47,754 nt of DNA from CAMBRQ01 sp945870325 (GCF_050313795.1 NZ_JBNPMC010000028.1:1-47754), one strand, 5' to 3'; shown: positions 7,106 through 14,992, counted from the first letter of the stretch. Translations and numbers: made by a program. The notes: a model not told the origin generated them from the letters alone.

Positions 7106-7816
7106 TTAGATATTACCTCTATCATCATCTCTATACCTCATAGCACCTATGGCCATCCCTATGCACATTCCTATACTGACTCCAAAGCACATTCCCATGC
7201 CAATATTAGAAAATGCTGCGCCGATAGCAGCGCCAATCCCCGCTCCAAAGCACATCCCTATACTCATCCCCATAGATATGGAACTCCCTCTGCGTTCTTG
7301 TTCCTTTTTCCATTCCAGCGCATCCTGCTCTAGTTTCTTCATGTATGTGTCCTTGCCATCACAATAGCCATCGTTATCATAAGTAAATTGCGCTGCAAGG
7401 CACGTCTTTAATTCTGCATATTCTTTTGCTGTATCTGCATGACTTCTGAGATAATCTCTAACTGCCAGATGCCGATTAATTTCATTCTGATTACTCACCT
7501 CAAAGATGTGTACGTGATACGTACGATTATCTCCGCCTTTCATGCAGAAACGTCTGCCAGGGATACCGTATTCTCCCTTATATTCATAGCCGAGGCTTTC
7601 TAAATCCTCACGGCTTTCATCGACTAACGTAATGTCTTTAACAACTGGCATAATGTCAATAATCGGCTTCGCCTTCAATCCTTTTACAGATGTACTTCCG
7701 ATATGATAGATGGCAGCACAGTTCTTTCCTAATGCACTTTTTATTCGCTTTTCCTCAACCTTATACATTTTTTCCCATTCAGAGTTATAATCTACAACTT
7801 CTATTTTTCTTGCCAC
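7106..7816 (-). CDS. GrpB/UPF0157 nucleotidyltransferase-fold protein with glycine-zipper membrane tail
   Basis: 236 residues with a GTG start preceded by GGAGG seven bases upstream. Residues 1-170 are a GrpB (UPF0157) domain of the nucleotidyltransferase fold: VVDYNSEWEKMY, then HIGSTSVKGLKAKPIIDIMP with the GSTS loop at 40-43 and the acidic pair region, then HVHIFE and RDYLR. GrpB proteins are usually about 170 residues and end there. Here residues 178-227 form an unusual Gly/Met/Ile/Ala-rich tail with repeats of IGM and GxxxG (MGMSIGMCFGAGIGAAIGAA; GMGMCFGVSIGMCIGMAIGA), which looks like two membrane-spanning or oligomerising glycine zippers, followed by a charged end. The biochemical role of GrpB is not settled. 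Confidence 0.75.
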   Translation of the reverse strand: MARKIEVVDYNSEWEKMYKVEEKRIKSALGKNCAAIYHIGSTSVKGLKAKPIIDIMPVVKDITLVDESREDLESLGYEYKGEYGIPGRRFCMKGGDNRTYHVHIFEVSNQNEINRHLAVRDYLRSHADTAKEYAELKTCLAAQFTYDNDGYCDGKDTYMKKLEQDALEWKKEQERRGSSISMGMSIGMCFGAGIGAAIGAAFSNIGMGMCFGVSIGMCIGMAIGAMRYRDDDRGNI

Positions 7817-7857
7817 AATCGGTCCTCCATCCCTCTTCCTTGATTCCTCTACTCATT

Positions 7858-8691
7858 CTACAATTTCAACGCATTCATCGGACACTCATCCACACACTTC
7901 ACACACAGGATACATTCCGTTGCATTTTCTCTTTTTCTTGAATTACTTGTTACGTCTACATTCATTGGACAGACTCTCTTACACTTACCACATGAGATAC
8001 ATTTTTTCTCATCAACTTTTATACGCATAACAGCAAAATAACTCATCGGTTTTAAGAATACCGTAATCGGACAGAGATATTTGCAAAATGCACGATTATC
8101 CTTCAGTACAACCGCTAACACAACCCCCGCAGCATAGTACAATATATTGCCAGCAATAAAACTCCAGAACATAATCCGATTCAGGTCTGGTACATGAAGC
8201 AAGAACAATGCCGCAACAAATAACAGAGAGATGCCAAATGTAATGTATCGGAGATAACCAATCTTCTTTCTCGGACTCTTAGGCTGTTTATACGGCAGCA
8301 AGTCAAGAATCATAGCCGTCCAACAGGCATAGCCGCACCATCCTCGTCCAAAGAATAGAGGTCCGAATATCTTCGCTACAACATAATGGATAGTTGCCGC
8401 CTCAAACACACCTGAAAACAGGTAATACCAAAAACCTTCTATCTGCATATTCTCCCTGCTGAGCACCCCAAGGTAAATCAGCATATACAATCCCACGCCA
8501 AATTGAACCACCAGCCTTGCATGCTGATACTTCCGAATATACAAGAATAATCCAAAAGCAATAAAACCACCAATATATGTAAAATTAAACAGATAAAAGA
8601 TATTATCAAGTGTCTGCCATAGAACGATTGCAATTGTTTCAAATATCACCAGCATAATCAATGGACCTGAATATTTTTTTAGAATTCTCAC
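7858..8691 (-). CDS. NapH/MauN-like membrane 4Fe-4S ferredoxin
   Basis: 277 residues with a GTG start and AGGAGG eight bases upstream. About five or six hydrophobic segments lie in residues 8-205; GRGWCGYACW and FCKYLCP are the cytoplasmic-facing cysteine motifs typical of NapH/RdxA/CcoG-type polyferredoxins. The C-terminus has two classical 4Fe-4S sets, CISCGKCKRVCP and CILCVKCVDECP. Such proteins pass electrons between membrane quinone or flavin partners and soluble reductases. No dedicated partner (FMN-binding protein or molybdoenzyme) is adjacent, so the pathway is unknown. It could be transcribed with GrpB downstream, which starts 42 bp after its stop. Confidence 0.8.
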   Translation of the reverse strand: MRILKKYSGPLIMLVIFETIAIVLWQTLDNIFYLFNFTYIGGFIAFGLFLYIRKYQHARLVVQFGVGLYMLIYLGVLSRENMQIEGFWYYLFSGVFEAATIHYVVAKIFGPLFFGRGWCGYACWTAMILDLLPYKQPKSPRKKIGYLRYITFGISLLFVAALFLLHVPDLNRIMFWSFIAGNILYYAAGVVLAVVLKDNRAFCKYLCPITVFLKPMSYFAVMRIKVDEKKCISCGKCKRVCPMNVDVTSNSRKRENATECILCVKCVDECPMNALKL

Positions 8692-8773
8692 TTTTACCTC
8701 CTGTCATATTTTGTAACCTACAGGACCTACCACCGGATGCCTCGGCACCTCAAACTACTTACTATACTCATTC

Positions 8774-10687
8774 CTAATTGACTCTATAAATCCTTAATCC
8801 ATCATATTCATCAATCAAATGAAGCATACAGTTCATCGGCTCTGTATCCTTATCCTGTTCTTCTCTCTCCAGTTCCTCATAATTCTCCACCATTAACTCA
8901 TGCATTCTGGTCTGTTCGCGCAGATTACGGCTGATTGTTTTCACATCTTCTCCTAAGCCATAGATTCCCTTACAGAGTTCTTCCTTCCGATAATCCGTAC
9001 CATAAGTCCAGCCCATCGATAATTTTTCATTCAGCCAACGCTCATGCTCCATAGGTCCGATAATATCCATATCAGTATCTGTAAACTGATCCAGCAATTC
9101 ATAATCCACCGGCTTATCCGTATAGAAACAGTCAATTGCATCCAGATAGCCCGCGAATGCTTTCGCCTGCATAATATTAGACAATTTGTATTCCAGAGAT
9201 AGATTTTCGAAACTTTCTTCCAGGCTTTCTGCAGACTCTTCTCTTTCCTTTATATCTTCAGGAACAGCACTTTGATATCTGCCATTCAATGCAACTGCAA
9301 AATTATATAAATGAATAAAACTGCTGTTTGACAGGTAAGTATGTGTTCTCCGGTTATTAGGAACAAATGCAGTATCCAGACTAAACCCAATGGAATCTCT
9401 TTCATTTACCCGTATAATTGTCTCAATATCCTTCACAAAACTTACTGGATCACCCGTCATCTTTCGATAAGTTCCTTTTGCCACATCTTTCTTATATTCC
9501 AGTTTGCTATCATAATAATACATTGCCTTGATATCATTTCCGATGAATTCCAGATCACACCACATAGCATGAAGTTCCCTTCTCGAATTCTGCCCATAAG
9601 AAGTACGGTCCCAACACTGTAATTCATCGCACAGCATCAGAATGTATGCCAGCGGATGCAGATTAACATCAAATGGAATATTGCGTTTTTCATCCCTGAT
9701 ATTCGTAACCGAGAACTTATACATGCTGTTATGCAATACAATGGCCGTCAGCGCATCCAGACAGGTCACCGTCATTGATTCCATTCCCATCATCTTTTCT
9801 AATTCTTTAAACAACAGGACTCCACTGAAATAAGCATGATCCATGAACCCTCCAAAAGCATCCGGCTCTTCTGGCTTTGGATTCAGCATCTCACTGCAAA
9901 TTGTCTCTGAGGAACATCCATATACACTTTCCAGTTTATCCGCAATATTTACCGCCAGCACTGCATTTACCGTCTTCTCGCTTAATTGTCTTCCAAGAAG
10001 TTTTTCATAGTATGCTGCTTCTTCCTCACTCAGACGAATGTAATCCTGCACACCCCTATATGCAACAAACGGCACGCCTATAATAGAATTCCCATAATAG
10101 GATTTCACCTGCTCAAAAGGAAGTTCAAATGGATAGCCTATATCGTGGAACAATGCAGCAAGTCCCCAATATCTTATATAGTGATGAGCCGCTTCTTTTT
10201 CATCTGCAATCCGGTAATACTCCCGATATGCTTTTCTTATGATCTCATTCTTGTTGTAGATAGCAAGTCCCAATATAAATACATAAACAGAATGCGAATA
10301 ATGATCCCTATGCTTCATAAGCAGAGCACTCGCATTAGACTCGAATTCCGCCAGCATCTCTATCATCTTTTTTGCCTTTCCATAATTGCCAAAAAACATC
10401 TCCAGATAACAGAAGTATACATCGAATGCATCCTGCGCTACTCCCGACCGCATGAATCTATGGATTGCCCGTTCCAAGCATAATCTGTCAATGTCCATCT
10501 CCATATTATAAGGAATCTGATGCGTTGACACACTCTTTCCCTCCAAATCCTGTAATGCACTCTTTGTATGATCAAAACGAAGTTCTTCACATAAGTCTCG
10601 GATGAAGCCCAGACATTCACGTTCAATAATTACTGATATTTTCCGTGTCCCTGTAATCTTCCGGTATGGTTGGATACGCCAGACCAT
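8774..10687 (-). CDS. HD-domain protein with C-terminal RyR domain
   Basis: 637 residues from the ATG at 10687. KHRDHYSHSVYVFILGLAIY (from 125) and ALFHDIGYPFE (178-187) carry an H...HD metal site of HD phosphohydrolase type. Further conserved blocks follow (MDHAYFSGVLLF, ALTAIVLHNSMY, YILMLCDELQCWDR). Near 550, MEHERWLNEKLSMGWTYG is a RyR-type domain (PF02026), known from ryanodine receptors and scattered bacterial proteins. The chosen N-terminus is poor: an alternative ATG at 10734-10736 with GGAGG eight bases ahead begins MGYTALKMMQEHNKERYG and joins the main frame only if one base is removed near 10626-10630. The start is therefore probably frameshifted. Function unknown; a nucleotide-sensing or nucleotide-cleaving role is only a guess. 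Confidence 0.6.
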   Translation of the reverse strand: MVWRIQPYRKITGTRKISVIIERECLGFIRDLCEELRFDHTKSALQDLEGKSVSTHQIPYNMEMDIDRLCLERAIHRFMRSGVAQDAFDVYFCYLEMFFGNYGKAKKMIEMLAEFESNASALLMKHRDHYSHSVYVFILGLAIYNKNEIIRKAYREYYRIADEKEAAHHYIRYWGLAALFHDIGYPFELPFEQVKSYYGNSIIGVPFVAYRGVQDYIRLSEEEAAYYEKLLGRQLSEKTVNAVLAVNIADKLESVYGCSSETICSEMLNPKPEEPDAFGGFMDHAYFSGVLLFKELEKMMGMESMTVTCLDALTAIVLHNSMYKFSVTNIRDEKRNIPFDVNLHPLAYILMLCDELQCWDRTSYGQNSRRELHAMWCDLEFIGNDIKAMYYYDSKLEYKKDVAKGTYRKMTGDPVSFVKDIETIIRVNERDSIGFSLDTAFVPNNRRTHTYLSNSSFIHLYNFAVALNGRYQSAVPEDIKEREESAESLEESFENLSLEYKLSNIMQAKAFAGYLDAIDCFYTDKPVDYELLDQFTDTDMDIIGPMEHERWLNEKLSMGWTYGTDYRKEELCKGIYGLGEDVKTISRNLREQTRMHELMVENYEELEREEQDKDTEPMNCMLHLIDEYDGLRIYRVN

Positions 10688-10698
10688 ACCTTTCTTTA

Positions 10699-10800
10699 TT
10701 ATGCTCCTGCATCATTTTTAACGCTGTATATCCCATTTTTCCATCCTCCAAGTTTTTTCAATTCTTTTTGCGAACTTGCCTGTATAACTGCTATCTTCAT
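10699..10800 (-). pseudogene. Stub of an RpiB/LacAB-like sugar-phosphate isomerase
   Basis: A 33-codon frame with its own ATG and GAGGAG ribosome site begins MKIAVIQASSQK, the N-terminus of the RpiB/LacA/LacB family (the MKIAVIQASSQKDKN type common in Lachnospiraceae). From residue 13 on (ELKKLGGWKNG) it no longer resembles that family. The same DNA there is the ribosome site and first codons of the HD-RyR gene, so the isomerase was probably removed by a deletion that left its start upstream of the next gene. It may now act as a translated leader. Family identity is from memory of a 12-residue match. Confidence 0.4.
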
Positions 10801-10819
10801 CTCTACTCTCCTCGCACAA

Positions 10820-10848
10820 GATACAATCCCCTTCGACTGCTTTGACAA
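10820..10848 (-). promoter_or_regulatory. Promoter upstream of the isomerase stub and HD-RyR gene
   Basis: -35 TTGTCA (10843-10848) and -10 TGTATC (10820-10825) with 17-bp spacing, 20 bp before the ATG at 10800. The -10 is weak. Confidence 0.35.
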
Positions 10849-11248
10849 CTAAAATCTCTCCCGATGAATCTTCTCCAACGGCAGTTCATCCAATCGATGC
10901 GCTTCCGGATGTTCTGCAGGAACTCCCAGAGACAGAATTGCCTCCAGACAATAACCGTCCGGTACCGCAAGCAATTCTCTGATATATTCCTCTGTAGTCC
11001 TTCCATCAAAAGCCTCCCGAAGCCTACCTTGAATCCAGCAACTGCCAACACCCAGACTATCTGCCATCAGGTGCATATAGTAATGTGTTCTTCTCTTGTA
11101 CAACAATCAATTCCCATGGTCTTCGATTCCTTCCTGATGCAGACAGAAGTCCTGCCTGTAAAATCTGTTCCAGTTTCTCCTGTGGAATCTTCTCTCCTGT
11201 ATAGTTTCTTACGCTTCTTCGATTCATCATAATTTCTAACAATTTCAT
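10849..11248 (-). pseudogene. Nitroreductase family protein with internal deletion and frameshift
   Basis: The first part (ATG at 11248) reads MKLLEIMMNRRSVRNYTGEK through RNRRPWELIVVQEKN, the FMN-binding N-terminal half of a nitroreductase, then leaves frame and stops. A second frame (10849-11106) continues MHLMADSLGVGSCWIQGRLR through PDGYCLEAILSLGVP and a C-terminal PLEKIHRERF, the other half. Intact members are about 170 residues; roughly 40-45 residues between VVQEKN and the MHLMA block (the region holding the AAIV strand) are missing. Deletion plus frameshift makes a functional flavoenzyme very unlikely. Confidence 0.8.
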
Positions 11249-11404
11249 AACTTCACCACTTTCCAATATTTATATAGTTGCAATATCAAATAGCATTCTT
11301 ATACTTACCTCTATCCTACCATAACTTGCCCCAGAACGTTCAATTTTCTTGTTCAAACTTTAAATATTTTCACCTACAAGATCCTCGCTTCGGATGCTTT
11401 GGCA

Positions 11405-11447
11405 ACAAAATAGAGACTACAGCATCTGCCACAGTCTCTACTCATTT
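11405..11447 (-). terminator. Terminator after the phosphoribosyltransferase-like gene
   Basis: On the minus strand AGAGACT and AGTCTCT frame a 14-base loop region and are followed by ATTTTGTT, 25 bp after the stop at 11472. The short stem makes the call moderate. Confidence 0.5.
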
Positions 11448-11471
11448 TTTATCTTAACAAAATGATTCCCT

Positions 11472-12113
11472 CTACAATCCCGAATATCCATAACTATTCA
11501 CGATTGCATCCACTTTCTTTCCTTCCTTACACAATGGGCAGTCGTTGTTAGCATAGACCTGATATCCCGGAACATTCTTCTTTGTAAAGATTGCATGGAT
11601 ATCCATACCTGCAACTTTGGAAACTGCGCTGAATACCGCACACACTCCACTTACGCTGCCTCCATAGTAGATAACTGTATTAATCGACTGAAGCATCGTC
11701 TTGCCAGTATTAATGGAGCCGGCAAGAATCAATACATTCTGGCCGGAAACCATTCTCTTCGTATTGTCACGGAACATCATCTGTCCCAACTGATTCTGTT
11801 CCGGCGCAATCACCGAGATATTCTTTCCACGATTTTTTGCAATCTGACTAGGCTCTGCCAGCAATTCTGCAAGAAATGCACCTACAACTTCCATACCATC
11901 CAGACATACAATCGTATCAACATCTGCAGAAGACAAATAAGCCTCTGCCAATACTCTTGCTGCCTCTCTTGCATGATCACACCTGCATTTGATTGTAGAT
12001 ATATCGATATAAGTATTAACATGCGAGTGACTTCTTGCGAAATGTCCCTGCATAATCTTAATCCGTGCTTTTGGGTTCTTATCCGACCGCAGATCCTGTA
12101 ACTTTACTTCCAT
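11472..12113 (-). CDS. Orotate phosphoribosyltransferase-like protein
   Basis: 213 residues. It matches the Firmicute group annotated as orotate phosphoribosyltransferase-like (type I PRTase fold): DTIVCLDGMEVVGAFLAELL is the first substrate loop, and NVLILAGSINTGKTM takes the place of the PRPP-binding motif, although the usual acidic pair before the GTGKT-like loop is replaced by LAGSI. This makes true orotate transferase activity doubtful. The C-terminus has a CPLC pair (DCPLCKEG) that may bind metal. No pyrimidine genes are near. It has its own promoter and terminator and is probably monocistronic. Confidence 0.6.
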   Translation of the reverse strand: MEVKLQDLRSDKNPKARIKIMQGHFARSHSHVNTYIDISTIKCRCDHAREAARVLAEAYLSSADVDTIVCLDGMEVVGAFLAELLAEPSQIAKNRGKNISVIAPEQNQLGQMMFRDNTKRMVSGQNVLILAGSINTGKTMLQSINTVIYYGGSVSGVCAVFSAVSKVAGMDIHAIFTKKNVPGYQVYANNDCPLCKEGKKVDAIVNSYGYSGL

Positions 12114-12199
12114 ACCTCCCGCTCCTTTCCTCTCTACAATACACTTTGTTCGTTGCCATTAAGGTGTCCTAAAAATGTAAGATTTACCGTTCTTTCATT

Positions 12200-12228
12200 T
12201 ATATATCAATTTTACCATAATATTTCAA
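12200..12228 (-). promoter_or_regulatory. Promoter of the phosphoribosyltransferase-like gene
   Basis: -35 TTGAAA (12223-12228) and -10 TATATA (12200-12205), 17-bp spacing, 87 bp before the ATG. The rest of the 340-bp gap 12114-12453 is AT-rich and holds only this promoter and the ilvC terminator. Confidence 0.5.
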
Positions 12229-12370
12229 AAAATCCACTGTTTTATGAATAATTTTCAGAATTTTCTATCTTTTCACCATATCAAAATACTATTTTACATT
12301 ATAGAAGATTTGCATCCAAACATTCTTTAATTCCAATCTAAGACAAAATACTTTTCCTAACAAGACATAG

Positions 12371-12402
12371 AAAAAGCGTACACCTCATTGTGGGATGTAC
12401 GC
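12371..12402 (-). terminator. Terminator after ilvC
   Basis: On the minus strand GCGTACA...TGTACGC forms a hairpin followed directly by TTTTTC, 50 bp beyond the ilvC stop. A good intrinsic terminator. Confidence 0.8.
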
Positions 12403-12453
12403 CATATTTTACTTATATATCTGCTAAAGTATCTGCTAATTATGTATCTATAA

Positions 12454-13473
12454 TTAGTTGTTGATCAGTTTGTCAGAATCGCTCCAACTATATAATTTTC
12501 TTACTTCCTCGCCAGTCTTCTCTGCCGGATGCTCTGCTGCAAGTTTTCTCATTGCTCTGAAGTGAGCCTGTCCGCCTGCTGCTGACATATCTAACAGGAA
12601 TTCCTTAGCGAACGAACCATCCTGAATATCAGAAAGGATCTTCTTCATTGCTTTCTTAGTATCTTCGGTAATGATCTTCGGTCCTGTAATGTAATCACCA
12701 TACTCAGCTGTGTTAGAGATAGAGTATCTCATTCCCGCGAAACCTGATTCATAGATAAGGTCAACAATCAGTTTCATCTCATGTACACACTCAAAATATG
12801 CGTTTCTCGGATCGTATCCAGCCTCTGTCAGAGTCTCAAAACCAGCCTGCATAAGAGCACAAACACCACCGCAAAGAACTGCCTGCTCACCAAAGAGGTC
12901 TGTCTCTGTCTCTGTTCTGAATGTTGTCTCAAGAACACCTGCTCTTGCTCCACCGATACCTGCAGCATATGCAAGTGCTTTGTCAAGTGCCTTACCTGTA
13001 GCATCCTGTTCTACAGCAACCAGACAAGGAACACCCTTTCCTGCCTGATACTCGCTTCTTACTGTGTGTCCAGGTCCCTTAGGTGCGATCATTGTAACGT
13101 CAACATTTGCCGGTGGAACGATCTGTCCAAAGTGAATATTGAAACCATGAGCAAACATCAGCATATTGCCTTCTTCAAGGTTTGGCTCGATATCTTTCTT
13201 GTACATTGCTGCCTGTTTCTCATCATTGATCAGGATCATAATAACATCAGCCTGTTTTGCTGCTTCAGCTGCTGTATATACTTTTAATCCCTGTGCTTCA
13301 GCCTTAGCCCAAGACTTGCTTCCCTCGTAAAGACCAATAATAACGTTGCATCCAGATTCTTTTAAGTTAAGGGCATGTGCATGTCCCTGGCTTCCGTAAC
13401 CAATAATTGCAATTGTCTTACCTTCCAGTAATGATAAATTACAATCTTCCTGATAAAAAATTCTTGCTGCCAT
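12454..13473 (-). CDS. ilvC: Ketol-acid reductoisomerase
   Basis: 339 residues, typical of the short class I enzyme. It converts 2-acetolactate or acetohydroxybutyrate to the dihydroxy acids of valine, leucine and isoleucine synthesis, using NADPH and Mg2+. The Rossmann loop IIGYGSQGHAHALNL lies near residues 23-37, APKGPGH near 129 is the conserved substrate loop, and TETDLFGEQAVLCGG carries the metal-binding acidic residues, as does the later ECVHEMKLIVDLIYE. An AGGAGG-like site precedes the ATG. It lies 92 bp downstream of ilvN and is probably read from the ilvN promoter, ending at a good terminator. ilvB and ilvD are not nearby. Confidence 0.97.
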   Translation of the reverse strand: MAARIFYQEDCNLSLLEGKTIAIIGYGSQGHAHALNLKESGCNVIIGLYEGSKSWAKAEAQGLKVYTAAEAAKQADVIMILINDEKQAAMYKKDIEPNLEEGNMLMFAHGFNIHFGQIVPPANVDVTMIAPKGPGHTVRSEYQAGKGVPCLVAVEQDATGKALDKALAYAAGIGGARAGVLETTFRTETETDLFGEQAVLCGGVCALMQAGFETLTEAGYDPRNAYFECVHEMKLIVDLIYESGFAGMRYSISNTAEYGDYITGPKIITEDTKKAMKKILSDIQDGSFAKEFLLDMSAAGGQAHFRAMRKLAAEHPAEKTGEEVRKLYSWSDSDKLINN

Positions 13474-13565
13474 TTTGACATTCCTCCTAATTTGATAAAT
13501 AAATTAATTTTTATTGTTAAACAGAGACAGGCGCAAAATCCTGCCCCCATTTAAAGGCTTGTTTC

Positions 13566-14063
13566 TTATTCAATAATCGTAACGTCCTTAATACCTCTGG
13601 AAAGTCCGGTAATACCAGTTCTTGCCAGTTCCAGAATCTCATATCCATCAAGCAGATTCAGGAAAGCATCCAGTTTTGACTGATTACCGGTAAGCTCTAT
13701 CATCAAAGATTCTTTCTCGACATCCACAATCTTCGCACGGAAAATATCTGCAACAGAGATAATCTCTGATCTTTCCGCTGCATTAGCACGAACCTTGACC
13801 ATGATCAGTTCGCGATATACGGATTCCTCCGGATTAAGTACCTTGATTTCAACAACATCCTCAAGTTTTCTCACCTGTTTTTCAATCTGGGATAAGATCA
13901 ACTCATCACCGGATGCAACGATTGTAATTCTCGTGAATCTCGGATCAGCGGTTACACCTGCAGTGATACTGTCAATGCTGTATCCGCGTCTGCTGAATAA
14001 TCCTGAGATACGGCTTAATACGCCGGGATTATTGTCAACTAATAATGAATATACTCTTTGCAT
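13566..14063 (-). CDS. ilvN: Acetolactate synthase small (regulatory) subunit
   Basis: 165 residues from the chosen start, normal for IlvN/IlvH, which binds the catalytic subunit IlvB and mediates valine feedback. The N-terminal ACT domain is clear (MQRVYSLLVDNNPGVLSRIS, then RRGYSIDSI), and the C-terminal small-subunit domain ends with GYEILELARTG. A longer reading with 41 more residues is possible, but the chosen ATG has AGAGGTG upstream and matches the family start. The promoter at 14116-14144 would place the transcript start inside the longer reading. There is no ilvB next to it, so the catalytic subunit must be elsewhere. Confidence 0.92.
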   Translation of the reverse strand: MQRVYSLLVDNNPGVLSRISGLFSRRGYSIDSITAGVTADPRFTRITIVASGDELILSQIEKQVRKLEDVVEIKVLNPEESVYRELIMVKVRANAAERSEIISVADIFRAKIVDVEKESLMIELTGNQSKLDAFLNLLDGYEILELARTGITGLSRGIKDVTIIE

Positions 14064-14089
14064 ACTGCACCTCTTTCTAAATGTATTCC

Positions 14090-14115
14090 AAAAACAGAGT
14101 GCGTTCTGTTTTTTG
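14090..14115. promoter_or_regulatory. Inverted repeat at the ilvN transcription start
   Basis: AAAAACAGA (14090-14098) and TCTGTTTTT (14105-14113) form a palindrome with a 6-base centre, immediately after the ilvN -10 box. Because it straddles the expected start site it fits an operator better than an attenuator, but the regulator is unknown. Confidence 0.4.
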
Positions 14116-14144
14116 ATCATAACAATATCTTTTGCTTTTGTCAA
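14116..14144 (-). promoter_or_regulatory. Strong sigma-A promoter of ilvN-ilvC
   Basis: -35 TTGACA (14139-14144) and -10 TATGAT (14116-14121), 17-bp spacing, 52 bp ahead of the ilvN ATG. Close to consensus. Confidence 0.75.
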
Positions 14145-14205
14145 GCGGAAACCCTCTATCTTTTCATAAATTACGTTATTTTTCATAAGTTAGCCATGGA
14201 GCATT

Positions 14206-14856
14206 TTAGCAGAAATGAAGGATATCGGCTACTGTCTCGACGATGTAGGTGGCGCCGGCAGTCTCCAGTTCTTCTTTGGTTCCAAAGCCGTAAAGAATAC
14301 CCAGGCAATCAATCCTCACTTCTTTGGCTCCGAATACATCGTGTTCGCGGTCTCCTACCATTAGCACGCTTGACTTATCCTGGATCTGGCACACTTCCAA
14401 GGCATAGCGGATGACTTCTGTCTTAGTGCCGCGGCGGCCGTCCAGTTCCATACCCGCAACGTAATCAAAATACTTGGAGAGACCGAAGTGTTCGATGATC
14501 TGGCGTGCAAAAGGTTCTGGTTTTGACGTCGCAACCACCAGGGTTTTTCCTGCATCTTTCAGTTTCTTAAGCATATTTTCGAATCCCTCATAGACACGGT
14601 TTTCGAAAATGCCTTTATCACGATAGTATTCACGGTAATATTCGATTGCCTGCCAGCCCTGTTCTTTTGAGAACCCATAATATTGTTCAAAAGACAGGTT
14701 CAGCGGCGGACCGATGAACTTATAGAGTTTTGTCCGGTCCGTTTCTTCAATTCCAAATTTTTTCAGCGCATAGATTACAGAATTCGTAATCCCCAATGAT
14801 GAATCCGTAATCGTTCCGTCCAGATCAAAGAAAAATGTATCATATGTTCTGTGCAT
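14206..14856 (-). CDS. HAD family hydrolase (phosphoglycolate phosphatase-like)
   Basis: 216 residues from the ATG at 14856, which has AAAGGAG six bases upstream; the 28 extra residues of the longer reading do not match the family. Motif I is FFFDLDGTITDSS (nucleophile D11 and D13), motif II is VVATSKPE, and motif IV is MVGDREHDVFGA. The cap domain and length match the Gph/PgpH group. The expected role is dephosphorylation of a small phosphorylated metabolite; the substrate cannot be told. It stands alone between ilvN and kdgK. Confidence 0.85.
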   Translation of the reverse strand: MHRTYDTFFFDLDGTITDSSLGITNSVIYALKKFGIEETDRTKLYKFIGPPLNLSFEQYYGFSKEQGWQAIEYYREYYRDKGIFENRVYEGFENMLKKLKDAGKTLVVATSKPEPFARQIIEHFGLSKYFDYVAGMELDGRRGTKTEVIRYALEVCQIQDKSSVLMVGDREHDVFGAKEVRIDCLGILYGFGTKEELETAGATYIVETVADILHFC

Positions 14857-14992
14857 ATCCTGCTCCTTTCTTATATCTATCTTACCGTTCAAAGCATACC
14901 TGCTGAATGCATATGCCATATAAGTTACCCTATCGTGCAATTATAATATTTTCTTTACATCTATGCAAGAATTTATTGCTAAACCAATGGAA

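Noticed and set aside
9877..10483. Plus-strand frames inside the HD-RyR gene
   Set aside because: They are antisense shadows without family features.
11267..11471. TTGAAC-N19-TAGGAT upstream of the nitroreductase, looking like a second MerR-type promoter
   Set aside because: The spacer has no inverted repeat, so the 19-bp distance is probably chance.
14064..14186. 41-residue N-terminal extension of IlvN
   Set aside because: It covers the promoter and does not match the ACT-domain start; the internal ATG with AGAGGTG is better.
14064..14205. Possible T-box or amino-acid leader before ilvN
   Set aside because: The leader after the predicted start site is only about 45 bases, too short for a T-box, and no specifier stem, T-box sequence or leader peptide is seen.
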